Below are positions 8,635 to 17,089 of a stretch of DNA of 64,000 bases, piece by piece. The first letter of the stretch is position 1; each line of letters opens with the position of its first letter. Position numbers and translations under genes: made by a program. This DNA is from Haloferax sulfurifontis ATCC BAA-897 (lineage in GTDB: Archaea; Halobacteriota; Halobacteria; Halobacteriales; Haloferacaceae): contig NZ_AOLM01000004.1 of assembly GCF_000337835.1 (NCBI RefSeq), forward strand, positions 124,001 through 188,000, written 5' to 3'. The notes beneath the pieces are model-generated. The model was not told where the DNA came from. It did no database searches and saw only the letters and a program-made list of their open reading frames with translations.

Positions 8635-9167
8635 TCCGCGTCGGCGGCCCGCCCCGAGGCGACCGACTCCGTCCACCGCCCGACGAGCCGGCCGGCCACC
8701 CAGTAACAGCCGGCGTCGAGGACGACCGACAGGCCGCCGATGACGCCCCCGACGACGCTCGCGGCCGCGACGCCGATGAGCGCGATGAATGCCAACGAGA
8801 GAAGCGGGGCTCCGTTCAGAACTGCGCCGACGAGGAGCACCCCGAGGAGGAACGCCGTCCCGATGAGCGCGCCCGCCGCGAACCCGCGGAGGACGAGTCG
8901 CCAGAGTCCGCGGAGGCCGTTCCGCAGGCCGGCCAGCCCGCCGTCAGCCAGCGCCCACCGGGTCGCGGCCGCGGTGAGGAGCCACAGGTAGGCGAAGACG
9001 GCGACGCCGGGGAGCGTCCCGAAGCCGGCGAGTTCGCCTTCGAGCGCGCCGCTCGCGTGCGCCGCGAGGAGTCCGACGAGGCTCAGAACGACGAGGTTGA
9101 ACGACGAGACGACCCACGCCTCGAAGTGCCCCCGCGCCCCGACGCGGCCGGCGGCGGCCTCAGCCAC
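8631..9167 (-). CDS. membrane protein, unknown
   Basis: A 178-residue protein with about four membrane helices ('SSFNLVVLSLVGLLAAHASGAL', 'LPGVAVFAYLWLLTAAATRWAL', 'GFAAGALIGTAFLLGVLLVGAVL', 'LSLAFIALIGVAAASVVGGVIGGLSVV'). No functional motif is recognised. A GTG start at 9167 is chosen because it sits 8 bp inside the end of the upstream CopD-like gene (stop 9162-9160), a typical translational-coupling overlap; upstream of it the frame is Arg/Ser-rich and not convincing. The two genes form one minus-strand unit. Confidence 0.7.
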   Translation of the reverse strand: MAEAAAGRVGARGHFEAWVVSSFNLVVLSLVGLLAAHASGALEGELAGFGTLPGVAVFAYLWLLTAAATRWALADGGLAGLRNGLRGLWRLVLRGFAAGALIGTAFLLGVLLVGAVLNGAPLLSLAFIALIGVAAASVVGGVIGGLSVVLDAGCYWVAGRLVGRWTESVASGRAADAE

Positions 9168-9624
9168 GCGCCAGCACCTCCGCGAGCGCGACGAGGACGA
9201 GGAGCACGGCGGTGGTCGCACCGTAGCTCTTCGCGAGGAGCGAGCGCCCGGCACCCGCCGAACCGACTCGTCGGAGCCGGAACACGGCGAGCGTCCGGAC
9301 GAACGACCCGAGGACGAACGCGGTCACCGCGAGGAGCTTCACCGTCAGTATCGTTCCCCAGCGACCGCTCGGTCCGGGCGGGCCGAGCGCGCCGAGGTTG
9401 CCGACCCCGGTGACGACCATCGCGCCCATGGTCGCCCAGAAGACCCACTCGTACGTGACTGCGAGCGTGGCTGGTTCGCCGAGAGAGGCGGTCGAGCCGC
9501 CGGCGTCCGCGCGTCCGGGACCGGCGGCTCTGAGCGTCGCCCACGCGAACGCCGCGCCGCCGAAGACGAGCGCCATTCCGACGAGGTGGACGAGTCTGAC
9601 GAGGAGGGTGGTCGCGGCCGACAT
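9160..9624 (-). CDS. CopD-like four-helix membrane protein
   Basis: A 154-residue protein with four membrane helices: 'LVRLVHLVGMALVFGGAAFAW', 'EWVFWATMGAMVVTGVGNLGAL', 'TILTVKLLAVTAFVLGSFVRTL', and 'SYGATTAVLLVLVALAEVLA'. The conserved His in the first helix (RLVHLVG), the GxGN of helix two and 'KLLAV' of helix three match the copper-resistance D domain family, membrane proteins often linked to copper or haem redox. Its substrate is unknown. Start 9624 (MSAATTLL) is preferred; in-frame 9651 is possible. It is transcribed with the next gene, overlapping it by 8 bp. Confidence 0.68.
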   Translation of the reverse strand: MSAATTLLVRLVHLVGMALVFGGAAFAWATLRAAGPGRADAGGSTASLGEPATLAVTYEWVFWATMGAMVVTGVGNLGALGPPGPSGRWGTILTVKLLAVTAFVLGSFVRTLAVFRLRRVGSAGAGRSLLAKSYGATTAVLLVLVALAEVLARG

Positions 9625-9746
9625 GCGCGGGAGTCGTTCGCGGACTGACAAATATTCCCGGGCCGGGGGAGCGGTCGGGCGGCGGGCCGCCCCCCGAACC
9701 GCCGCCGCAAGCGAATCTTTTTGCGCCGCCCGCGCCGCCTCTCGGT

Positions 9747-10664
9747 ATGGTCTCGGAGATTTTCGACCCCGACCGCTGGGAGCCCGTCCCGGGGTCCGAC
9801 GAGTTCGACGATATCACCTACCACCGCGCCGTCGACGTGCCGGCGGTCCGCATCGCGTTCGACCGCCCCGAGGTCCGAAACGCCTTCCGGCCCGGAACCG
9901 TGGACGAACTCTACGCCGCGCTCGACGACGCCAGAAAGCGCGCGAACGTCGGGTGCGTCCTCCTGACGGGCAACGGCCCCTCCGAGAAGGACGGCGGCTG
10001 GGCGTTCTGTTCCGGCGGCGACCAGTCGGTCCGCGGCGGCTCGGGCTACGAGTACCGCGACGACGACGAGGCCGACGCCTCCGATGACCCGCTCGTCCGC
10101 GAGGCGAAGGCCGGTCGCCTGCACATCCTCGAAGTCCAGCGGCTCATCCGATTCATGCCGAAACCCGTCGTCGCCGTCGTGCCGGGGTGGGCCGTCGGCG
10201 GCGGCCACTCCCTGCACGTCGTCTGCGACATGACGCTCGCCTCCGAGGAGCACGCGAAGTTCCTCCAGACCGACCCCGACGTGGCCTCCTTCGACGGCGG
10301 CTTCGGCTCCGCGTACCTCGCAAAGCAGGTCGGCCAGAAGAAGGCCCGCGAGGTGTTCTTCATGGGCAAGACCTACTCCGCCGAGGAGGCGGTGGACATG
10401 GGCATGGCGAACGAGGCGATTCCCCACGAGGAACTGGAGGAGGTGGCGCTGGAGTGGGCCGACGAGATGACGAAGAAGTCGCCGACGGCCATGCGTATGC
10501 TGAAGTACGCCTTCAACATGACCGACGACGGCATGGTCGGCCAGCAGGTGTTCGCCGGCGAGGCGACCCGACTCGCCTACATGACCGAGGAGGCACAGGA
10601 GGGCCGCGACGCCTTCCTCGAAAAGCGCGAACCGCGCTTCCGCGACTACCCGTGGCACTACTGA
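9747..10664 (+). CDS. menB: MenB, 1,4-dihydroxy-2-naphthoyl-CoA synthase
   Basis: It closes the second ring of the quinone by Dieckmann cyclisation of o-succinylbenzoyl-CoA. The 305-residue crotonase-fold protein contains 'FDRPEVRNAFRPGTVDEL', the oxyanion-hole segment 'WAFCSGGDQSVRG', 'VPGWAVGGGHSLHVVCDMTLAS' and the MenB-specific 'QTDPDVASFDGGFGSAYLAKQVGQKKAREVFFMGKTYSA'. The 'KREPRFRDYPWHY' C-terminus is also diagnostic and separates it from ordinary enoyl-CoA hydratases. It is preceded by a short AT-containing tract (TCTTTTTG, 9716-9723). The menaquinone genes are clustered here but not in one operon. Confidence 0.95.
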   Translation: MVSEIFDPDRWEPVPGSDEFDDITYHRAVDVPAVRIAFDRPEVRNAFRPGTVDELYAALDDARKRANVGCVLLTGNGPSEKDGGWAFCSGGDQSVRGGSGYEYRDDDEADASDDPLVREAKAGRLHILEVQRLIRFMPKPVVAVVPGWAVGGGHSLHVVCDMTLASEEHAKFLQTDPDVASFDGGFGSAYLAKQVGQKKAREVFFMGKTYSAEEAVDMGMANEAIPHEELEEVALEWADEMTKKSPTAMRMLKYAFNMTDDGMVGQQVFAGEATRLAYMTEEAQEGRDAFLEKREPRFRDYPWHY

Positions 10665-10770
10665 GATAACGCCGGCTCGCCGCCCGATACCGGTCTCTCG
10701 CCCGCGATGCGGCCTCGTTTCGTTTCGTCTCGGCTCGTCTCCCGCGACGAAACGCGTCACCTCGCCATAG

Positions 10771-10822
10771 TTTAGGCACGCCGAAAAATAGGAACGCTCT
10801 TGTGTGTTTAGGGTAGCCTAAA
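10771..10822 (+). promoter_or_regulatory. two DtxR-type iron-box palindromes upstream of the lipoprotein gene
   Basis: TTTAGGGTAGCCTAAA at 10807-10822 is a palindrome with perfect six-base arms ending four bases before the ATG at 10827. TTTAGGCACGCCGAAA at 10771-10786 is the same motif with one arm mismatch; the site centres are 36 bp apart. The TTAGG/CCTAA arms match the recognition pattern of DtxR/IdeR-type metal repressors, known in haloarchaea as Idr/SirR/TroR. The AT-rich stretch between (GAAAAATA, 10783-10790) is a plausible TATA box, so a bound repressor would cover promoter and start codon. Expected outcome: expression only when iron (or manganese) is low. Confidence 0.75.
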
Positions 10823-10826
10823 TCCT

Positions 10827-12044
10827 ATGGACGAGAACTCCACCGGGAACGAGGGACTCACGCGACGCAACTACATTCGCTACGGCGGCACGGCGCTCGG
10901 GGCCGGGATGCTCGCCGGCTGTACGTCGGACTCGTCGGGAAGCGACGAGACGACAGCCGCGGCCGAGACGGCGACCGAAACGACCGCCGCGACCGAGACG
11001 GAATCGGAGACCGAGACCACCGAGGCCGACGCCTCGTACTCGGTGACGATGGAGCCGATGGGCGAGGTCACGTTCGACTCGGTTCCCGAGTCGTGGGCCG
11101 CCTACGACGGCGGCTACGCGGACATGGCCGTCGCGCTCGGCGTCGGCGACGGGGTGACCGGCGTCGGCGGCGCGGGCCGGTACTACACCTACGTCTACGA
11201 CGAGCTTCCCGGCGTGAGCGTCGACCGCGAGCAGATCGAGGCGTACCCCGAGGTCAGGACGAAAGAGGAGTTCTACGAACTCGACAACGACGTCCACCTC
11301 TACGACCCGAACATGCTCATCAACTGGTTCGACTGGGACCAAGAGGACGTGGACGAAATCGCGGAGAACGTCGCCCCGTTCGTCGGCAATCTCATCTTCC
11401 GCCGGTCCGACGGCTGGCACGACTACCGCTACTACACCCTCTACGAGGCGTTCGAGAAGGTCGCGCAGGTGTTCCAGCGCGAAGAGCGCTACGAGGCGTT
11501 CGCGGCGCTCCACGACGAGTTCATCGCGGAGATACAGTCGCGACTGCCGCCGGCGGACGAGCGTCCGAACGTCTTTCTCACCTACGAGGGGACGACCGAG
11601 CCCGAGACGTTCTCGCCGTACCGCCTCAACGACAAGGGCACGAGCAAAAAGCAGTGGAACGACCTCGGCGTCACCGACGCGCTCACCGGGACCGACATCG
11701 AGAACCTCAGCACGACCAACCGCGGCGAACTCGACTACGAGAACCTCCTCGAAGTCGACCCCGACGTGATGCTCGTTCGCGGCCACGAGCGCAAGACGGC
11801 CGCGGAGTTCCGCGACACCGTCCTCGCGTACATGGAGGACCACCCCGTCGGCGGCGAGCTGACGGCCGTCCAGAACGGCCGGGTCTACCGCGGCGGCTAC
11901 CTCAATCAGGGGCCGATTCACAACCTGTTTCTGACCGAGCGCGCCGCGAAGCAGATGTACCCCGAGGAGTTCGGCGAGGTGACCGGCGACGCCGAACTGT
12001 TCGACCGCCAGCGCGTCGCGGACGTCGTCACCGGGGAGTTCTGA
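10827..12044 (+). CDS. TAT lipoprotein, ABC-type ferric-siderophore binding protein
   Basis: A 405-residue extracellular substrate-binding protein. The N-terminus has a twin-arginine signal (RRNYIRYGG, Arg13-Arg14) and a lipobox LAGC with lipidated Cys32, then an acidic Thr/Glu-rich tether of about 40 residues, then the two-lobed FecB/FepB-like binding domain ('VPESWAAYDGGYADMAVALGVGDGVTGVGG' onward, 'VLAYMEDHPVGGELTAVQNGRVYRGGYLNQGPIHNLFLTERAAKQMYP' at the end). The paired iron boxes upstream support iron/siderophore uptake. No permease or ATPase gene adjoins it, so the transporter is encoded elsewhere. It is followed after one base by a flavoprotein gene. Confidence 0.86.
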   Translation: MDENSTGNEGLTRRNYIRYGGTALGAGMLAGCTSDSSGSDETTAAAETATETTAATETESETETTEADASYSVTMEPMGEVTFDSVPESWAAYDGGYADMAVALGVGDGVTGVGGAGRYYTYVYDELPGVSVDREQIEAYPEVRTKEEFYELDNDVHLYDPNMLINWFDWDQEDVDEIAENVAPFVGNLIFRRSDGWHDYRYYTLYEAFEKVAQVFQREERYEAFAALHDEFIAEIQSRLPPADERPNVFLTYEGTTEPETFSPYRLNDKGTSKKQWNDLGVTDALTGTDIENLSTTNRGELDYENLLEVDPDVMLVRGHERKTAAEFRDTVLAYMEDHPVGGELTAVQNGRVYRGGYLNQGPIHNLFLTERAAKQMYPEEFGEVTGDAELFDRQRVADVVTGEF

Positions 12045-12045
12045 G

Positions 12046-12999
12046 ATGGCGGACGCCGCGGCGTTCGACTACGACGTGGCCATCGTCGGCGGCGGACCGA
12101 CGGGCTGTTCGGCGGGCGTCTTCACCGGCCGGTACGGCCTCGACACCGTCGTCTTCGACCGCGGTCGGTCGTCGCTCCAGCGCTGTGCCTATCTGGAGAA
12201 CTACCTCGGCTTCCCCGGCGGCGTCGACATCGAGACGTTCTACGGGCTCATCCACGACCACGTCGAGGCGGCCGGCTGTGACCTCGTTTCAGACCTCGTC
12301 GAGGCGGTCGAACTCGTCGGGGACGACGAGACCGCGACCGCGGACGTCGCGGGGGATTCCGGCGGGGATGCCGCCGACGCGGCCGCCACCGGCCCCGGCT
12401 TCGCGGTCACGACCCAGAGCGGCGAGACCGTCACCGCGAGGCGGGTCGTCGCGGCCGCCCGCTACGGCGGCGACTTCCTCGAACCGCTCGGCGACGACGA
12501 GATGTTCGTCACCTACGAGTACGACGGCGAGACGCGGACGACGTTCGACCGCGACTACGCCGACGTTGAGGGGCGCACGCCGATCGACGGGCTGTACGTC
12601 GCCGCACCGGTGAGCGAGGTCAACGTGCAGGCCATCATGTCGGCCGGACAGGGCGCGCGAGTCGGCCGGTCGGCCATCACCGACCACCGCCTCGAACGGG
12701 GGTACCCCGAGGACCTCGCGCGCCACTGGGACTGGTTGCGCCCCGAGGCGGAACTCGCCGACGAGGCGGCCGCCCGCGACGACTGGCGCGAGCGGTTCGA
12801 CAGCCGCGTTCCCGACGACTGCGACCTCCCCGAGGAGCGACTCCGCGAACTCCGCGAGGCCGACGTGGAGCGCCAGCGCGAGATGTACGTCTCCGACGAG
12901 ACGGTCGAAAACCGAGCCGAGAAGGGTCGCGAGCGACTCGCCGAGCACCTCGGCGTCGCCGCCGACTCGGATTCGGCTTCCGACGCCGGTCCCGAGTAG
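12046..12999 (+). CDS. FAD-dependent oxidoreductase, thioredoxin-reductase-like
   Basis: A 317-residue protein with the dinucleotide-binding motif 'YDVAIVGGGPTGCSAGVFTGRYGLDTVVFDRG' at the N-terminus and a second flavin contact 'GLYVAAPVSEVNVQAIMSAGQGARVGRSA' near residue 185-210. It lacks the CxxC redox pair of true thioredoxin reductases and has a helical charged C-terminal extension. The ATG lies one base after the stop of the iron-regulated binding protein, so it shares that promoter. A role in reducing Fe(III) or releasing iron from an imported siderophore is a reasonable inference from the linkage, not shown by sequence. Confidence 0.78.
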   Translation: MADAAAFDYDVAIVGGGPTGCSAGVFTGRYGLDTVVFDRGRSSLQRCAYLENYLGFPGGVDIETFYGLIHDHVEAAGCDLVSDLVEAVELVGDDETATADVAGDSGGDAADAAATGPGFAVTTQSGETVTARRVVAAARYGGDFLEPLGDDEMFVTYEYDGETRTTFDRDYADVEGRTPIDGLYVAAPVSEVNVQAIMSAGQGARVGRSAITDHRLERGYPEDLARHWDWLRPEAELADEAAARDDWRERFDSRVPDDCDLPEERLRELREADVERQREMYVSDETVENRAEKGRERLAEHLGVAADSDSASDAGPE

Positions 13000-13172
13000 C
13001 GAGGAATCCCCGTCACCGGGTCGGCTGACGGCGATGACCACGTCGTCGCCGACGCCGGGGAGAACGCGCCTCGTCGGGGGCGGCGCGACCGCCGAGCCAC
13101 CGTGTTCTCCCACTCATCGCCTCGGGGTCGCGCGCTTTCGGATAGGAACTTACTCACTGCTCCGGCACTCGT

Positions 13173-14120
13173 ATGCAGACAATGAGCACGCAGGACATCT
13201 CTCGCAGGCGGGCGTGGGTGATGGCGTCGCGGCCGCAGACGCTTCCGGCGGCCGCCGCGCCGGTCGTCGTCGGCACCGCGGTGGCCGTCCACGCCGACCT
13301 GTTCGCCCCGCTCCCCGCGCTCGCGGCGCTCGCGGGCGCGCTCCTCATCCAAGTCGGGACCAACTTCGCCAACGACTACTACGACGCGGTGCAGGGCGCG
13401 GACACCGAGGCCCGCGAGGGCTTCACCCGCGTCACCGCGGGCGGACTCATCCCCCCGGCCGAGGTCAAGCGGGCGATGTATCTCACCTTCGCCGCCGCCG
13501 TCCTCCTCGGCACGTACCTCGTCTACGTCGGCGGCGTGCCCATCCTCGTCATCGGCCTGCTCTCGGTCGCTTCGGGCATCGCCTACACCGGCGGTCCGTA
13601 CCCCCTCGGCTACCACGGCCTCGGCGACCTGTTCGTCTTCGTCTTCTTCGGTCTCGTCGCCGTCGTCGGCACGTTCTACGTGCAGGCCGCGAGCGTCCTC
13701 GCCGCCCCCCTCACGGTCGGGATTCCCGAGGGGACCGTCACGCTCGCCGCCGTCCTCGCCAGCCTCCCGATGGCGGCCATCTCCACGAACATCCTCGTCG
13801 TGAACAACGTCCGCGACAAGGAGGAAGACGCGACCACGGGCAAGCGGACGCTCGCGGTCCGGTTCGGCTACGGCTTCGCCCGCGCCGAGTACCTCGCCAT
13901 GCTCGCGCTCGCCTACGCCGTCCCCGTCTACCTCTGGACCCGCGCCGGCTTCGACTGGTTCGTCCTTCTCCCCATGTTCTCGATGCCCGTCGCGGCCCGC
14001 ATCGCGCGGACCGTCGTGACCGAGACGAAAGGCGAGAAGCTCAACCCCGCGCTCGAAGACACGGGGAAACTCCTCGCGCTCTACGCCGTCCTCTTCTCGG
14101 TCGGCCTCGTCCTCGCGTGA
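13173..14120 (+). CDS. menA: MenA, DHNA polyprenyltransferase
   Basis: It attaches the isoprenoid tail to 1,4-dihydroxy-2-naphthoate in the membrane. The 315-residue UbiA-superfamily protein has about nine helices. The first Mg-diphosphate motif is 'TNFANDYYDAVQGADTEAREG', and the second is 'NNVRDKEEDATTGKRTLAVRFG' (Asp-rich, about residue 210). The 'RPQTLPAAAAPVVVGTAVA' opening is typical of MenA. An alternative start at 13182 (MSTQDIS) is equally plausible. menC follows after two bases, so menA and menC form an operon. Confidence 0.93.
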   Translation: MQTMSTQDISRRRAWVMASRPQTLPAAAAPVVVGTAVAVHADLFAPLPALAALAGALLIQVGTNFANDYYDAVQGADTEAREGFTRVTAGGLIPPAEVKRAMYLTFAAAVLLGTYLVYVGGVPILVIGLLSVASGIAYTGGPYPLGYHGLGDLFVFVFFGLVAVVGTFYVQAASVLAAPLTVGIPEGTVTLAAVLASLPMAAISTNILVVNNVRDKEEDATTGKRTLAVRFGYGFARAEYLAMLALAYAVPVYLWTRAGFDWFVLLPMFSMPVAARIARTVVTETKGEKLNPALEDTGKLLALYAVLFSVGLVLA

Positions 14121-14122
14121 CG

Positions 14123-15175
14123 ATGCGCGTCCGCGAGTTCGCCGTCGACCTCCGAACGCCGCTTTCGACCGCCGCGGGCGATATCGAGCGCCGCGAGGGG
14201 CTCCTCGTCGCGGTCGACGTCGCGGGCGAAACCGGCGTCGGCGAGGCGACCCCGCTTCCGGGCTGGACCGAGTCGTTCGCCGACTGCCGTGACGCGCTCG
14301 CCGGGCTCGCCGAAGACGACGCCACCGGTGACGCCGACCCCGAGTCCCCGCTCGAAGACGGGACGCTCGCTGACGCGCCCGCCGCGAGACACGCCGTCTC
14401 GCTCGCCGTCGCCGACGCCCGCGCTCGCGCCGCCGGCCGGCCGCTCGCCGCGGCCCTAGACACCGACCCCCACACCTCGCTTCCGGTGAACGCGACCCTC
14501 GGCGACGACGGTCCCGAGGCGACCGTCGAGGCCGCCGAAACCGCCGTCGCGTCGGGGTACGACTGCCTCAAACTGAAGGTCGGCGCGCGGGACCCGACCG
14601 ACGACGTGGCGCGCCTGCGGGCGGTCCGCGAGGCGGTCGGTCCCGACGTGTCGCTCCGGGCCGACGCGAACGCCGCGTGGGACCGCTGGACCGCCGACCG
14701 CTTTCTCGACTCGGTCAAGGAGTCGGTCCTCGACCTCGACTACCTCGAACAGCCGCTTCCGGCCGACGAACTCGACGGCCACGCCGCGCTCCGACGGCTC
14801 CACGACACGCCCATCGCGCTCGACGAGTCGCTTTCGGCGGTCCCGGTGGGACGGGCCATCGCCTCGAACGCGGCGGACGTGCTCGTCTGCAAGCCGATGG
14901 CGCTCGGCGGCCCGGACCGCGTCCGCGACCTCGCCGCCCGCGCCCGCGACGCCGGCGTGGCCGTCGTCGTCACGACCACCATCGACGCCGTCGTCGCCCG
15001 ACTCGGCGCGCTCCACGTCGCGGCGTCGCTCCCCGGCGACCGGGCCCACGGGCTGGCGACCGCCTCGCTCCTCGATTCCGACCTCGCGGCCGACCCGGCA
15101 CCCGTGCGCGACGGCCGGATGCGTCTCCCCGACGGGCCCGGACTCGGAATCGACGTGTCCGCGGTGTTCCCGTAA
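14123..15175 (+). CDS. menC: MenC, o-succinylbenzoate synthase (enolase superfamily)
   Basis: It dehydrates SHCHC to o-succinylbenzoate. The 350-residue enolase-superfamily protein carries the catalytic lysine in '[10 protein letters not shown]' (KxK), metal ligands Asp in 'LRADANAAW', Glu in '[10 protein letters not shown]' and Asp in 'IALDESL', and the second catalytic lysine in '[11 protein letters not shown]'. The N-terminal capping domain includes '[14 protein letters not shown]', which contacts substrate. It starts two bases after menA. Dipeptide epimerases share the fold, but the operon with menA fixes the call. Confidence 0.93.
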   Translation: MRVREFAVDLRTPLSTAAGDIERREGLLVAVDVAGETGVGEATPLPGWTESFADCRDALAGLAEDDATGDADPESPLEDGTLADAPAARHAVSLAVADARARAAGRPLAAALDTDPHTSLPVNATLGDDGPEATVEAAETAVASGYDCLKLKVGARDPTDDVARLRAVREAVGPDVSLRADANAAWDRWTADRFLDSVKESVLDLDYLEQPLPADELDGHAALRRLHDTPIALDESLSAVPVGRAIASNAADVLVCKPMALGGPDRVRDLAARARDAGVAVVVTTTIDAVVARLGALHVAASLPGDRAHGLATASLLDSDLAADPAPVRDGRMRLPDGPGLGIDVSAVFP

Positions 15176-15244
15176 ACCGGCCGCCGGCCCTTCAACTCTC
15201 CACGGACCCAACGTTTTTCACGATTCTGCACGTCGTCCCGGGGG

Positions 15245-16054
15245 ATGACCGAGGTCGAACTCGACTCCGACGCGGTACGGCTCGCGCTCGACGGCGGCGT
15301 GGCGACGGTGACGCTGGACGCCCCGGCGGTTCGGAACGCGCTGACGGTCGAGGTGACCGCGGGCGTGCGCGAGGCGCTGGACTCGCTCCCCGACGCGGCG
15401 CGCTGTGTCGTCGTCCGCGGGAGCGACGAGGCGGGCGCGTTCTGCGCCGGCGGCGACGTGAACGCCATGCTGGAGCTACAGGCCGACGCGATGTCGCTCC
15501 CCGAGGCGGTCGACCACGTCGTCCGCGACACCGCCGACGCCGTGCGCCGCGTCTACGAGTGCGACCTGCCGACGGTCGCGGCCATCGACGGCCCGGCCGT
15601 GGGCGCGGGCGGCGCGCTCGCCATCGCCTGCGACCTCCAACTCCTCCGCGAAGACGCCTTCGTCAGCTTCGGCTTCCGCCGGGTCGGCCTCGCGGTCGAT
15701 TCGGGCGCGTCGTACCTCCTTCCCCGACTCGTCGGGCGCAACGTCGCCATGGAACTCGTCTACACCGGCGAGGAACTCGGTCCCGAGCGGGCGCTCGAAC
15801 TCGGCGTCGTCAACCGCGTCGCGGGCGAGGACGAGTTCGAGGCCGACCTCGCCGCCCTCGCGGAGCGCATCGCCGGCGGCCCGACGAAGGCGCTCACCGC
15901 CTCCAAGCGCCTGCTCCGCCGCCCCGACGACTCCATCGAGGCGGCCATCGAACACGAGGCGTCGGCGCAGGCGGTCATACTCGACACCGACGACCACGCC
16001 GAGGGGCTGGAGTCGTTCGTGAGTCGCCGAGAACCGGAGTTCGAAGGGACGTAG
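15245..16054 (+). CDS. enoyl-CoA hydratase/isomerase family protein
   Basis: A 269-residue crotonase-fold protein. The oxyanion-hole segments are '[14 protein letters not shown]' and '[21 protein letters not shown]', and the hydratase-type region '[25 protein letters not shown]' follows. In this last segment the second catalytic glutamate of classical enoyl-CoA hydratase (usually in a P.E..G motif) is replaced by Val/Asp, so it may be an isomerase or act on an unusual acyl-CoA. It begins 69 bp after menC with its own TTTTTCACG AT-tract (15214-15222). A beta-oxidation role is inferred. Confidence 0.82.
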   Translation: MTEVELDSDAVRLALDGGVATVTLDAPAVRNALTVEVTAGVREALDSLPDAARCVVVRGSDEAGAFCAGGDVNAMLELQADAMSLPEAVDHVVRDTADAVRRVYECDLPTVAAIDGPAVGAGGALAIACDLQLLREDAFVSFGFRRVGLAVDSGASYLLPRLVGRNVAMELVYTGEELGPERALELGVVNRVAGEDEFEADLAALAERIAGGPTKALTASKRLLRRPDDSIEAAIEHEASAQAVILDTDDHAEGLESFVSRREPEFEGT

Positions 16055-16143
16055 CCGGGCAGTCGGGCGGTCTCACCCGGCCTCGCGCCTCCGCCGGCCC
16101 CGCGTTCGGTGCATACTTGTCGCCGCCCGGCGACGCCGGGAGT

Positions 16144-16860
16144 ATGGTCACCGTCACCGTCTGGAACGAGTACCGACACGAGAAGGAAGACGACGAGGTC
16201 GCCGAAATCTACCCCGACGGCATCCACGCGACGATAGCCGAAGGGCTCCGCGAGGCCGGCTACGACGTGCAGACCGCCACGCTGGACGAACCCGAACACG
16301 GGCTCACCGAGTCGGTCCTCGACGACACCGACGTGCTGGCGTGGTGGGGCCACAAGGCCCACGACGAGGTGGACGACGACATCGTGGACCGCGTGGTCGA
16401 CCGCGTCCGCGACGGGATGGGGCTTCTCGTGCTCCACTCGGGGCACTACTCCAAGCCGTTCAAGCGCCTGATGGGGACGACCTGCTCGCTGAAGTGGCGC
16501 GAGTCGGGCGAGAAAGAGCGCGTCTGGGTCGTCGAGCCGGGCCACCCCATCGCCGACGGGCTTCCCGAGTCGTTCGAGGTCCCCCGCGCCGAGATGTACG
16601 GCGAGCGGTTCGACATCCCCGCGCCGGACGAACTCGTGTTCACGTCGTGGTTCGAGGGCGGCGAGGTGTTCCGCTCGGGCTGTTGTTACACCCGCGGCAA
16701 GGGCCGCGTCTTCTATTTCCGGCCGGGCCACGAGACCTACCCAATCTACGAGCAGGCGGAGGTTCGCACCGTCCTCGACAACGCCGTCGAATGGGCGGCC
16801 CCCGGCGACGGTCCCGACCCGTACTTCGGCAACGCGGACCCAATCGAAGACCTCGACTGA
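16144..16860 (+). CDS. ThuA-like (trehalose-utilisation) domain protein
   Basis: A 238-residue cytoplasmic protein of the class-I glutamine-amidotransferase-like fold. It opens '[34 protein letters not shown]', contains '[48 protein letters not shown]' where the usual Cys nucleophile is replaced by the ThuA-type H-S-G, and '[16 protein letters not shown]' near the end. ThuA proteins occur beside sugar dehydrogenases and their exact reaction is unsettled. It is a single gene here with no sugar genes adjoining. Start 16144 is the first Met of the fold. Confidence 0.84.
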   Translation: MVTVTVWNEYRHEKEDDEVAEIYPDGIHATIAEGLREAGYDVQTATLDEPEHGLTESVLDDTDVLAWWGHKAHDEVDDDIVDRVVDRVRDGMGLLVLHSGHYSKPFKRLMGTTCSLKWRESGEKERVWVVEPGHPIADGLPESFEVPRAEMYGERFDIPAPDELVFTSWFEGGEVFRSGCCYTRGKGRVFYFRPGHETYPIYEQAEVRTVLDNAVEWAAPGDGPDPYFGNADPIEDLD

Positions 16861-16934
16861 GGCGGGGGTGGACCGCCCAGCGGGACCGTCCGGAGCGCCG
16901 ACTATCATAAGTGGATGCGGTCCGGAGAACGTCC

Positions 16935-17048
16935 ATGGCACAACCGACGAGCGGACAGCGGCGACTGATGTTCGCCCTGTTCGCGTTCGCGACGCTCGTC
17001 TTCCTCCTCGGCATCGTCGTCATCGGCTACCTCGCCGGCGCGTTCTGA
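16935..17048 (+). CDS. 37-residue single-helix membrane microprotein
   Basis: A short frame from ATG 16935 to TGA 17048 encodes MAQPTSGQRRLM followed by one strongly hydrophobic helix (FALFAFATLVFLLGIVVIGYL) and AGAF. The positive-inside Arg pair before the helix predicts an outward C-terminus. An upstream tract 'TATCATAAGTGG' (16903-16914) sits where a TATA box for a leaderless message would lie. It is convergent with the next gene. Function unknown; reality is supported by the clean membrane-helix pattern and promoter spacing. Confidence 0.6.
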   Translation: MAQPTSGQRRLMFALFAFATLVFLLGIVVIGYLAGAF

Positions 17049-17089
17049 GGTCGGTTCCGGGGCGGTCGCCTCGCCGATGAGCCCCGCGC

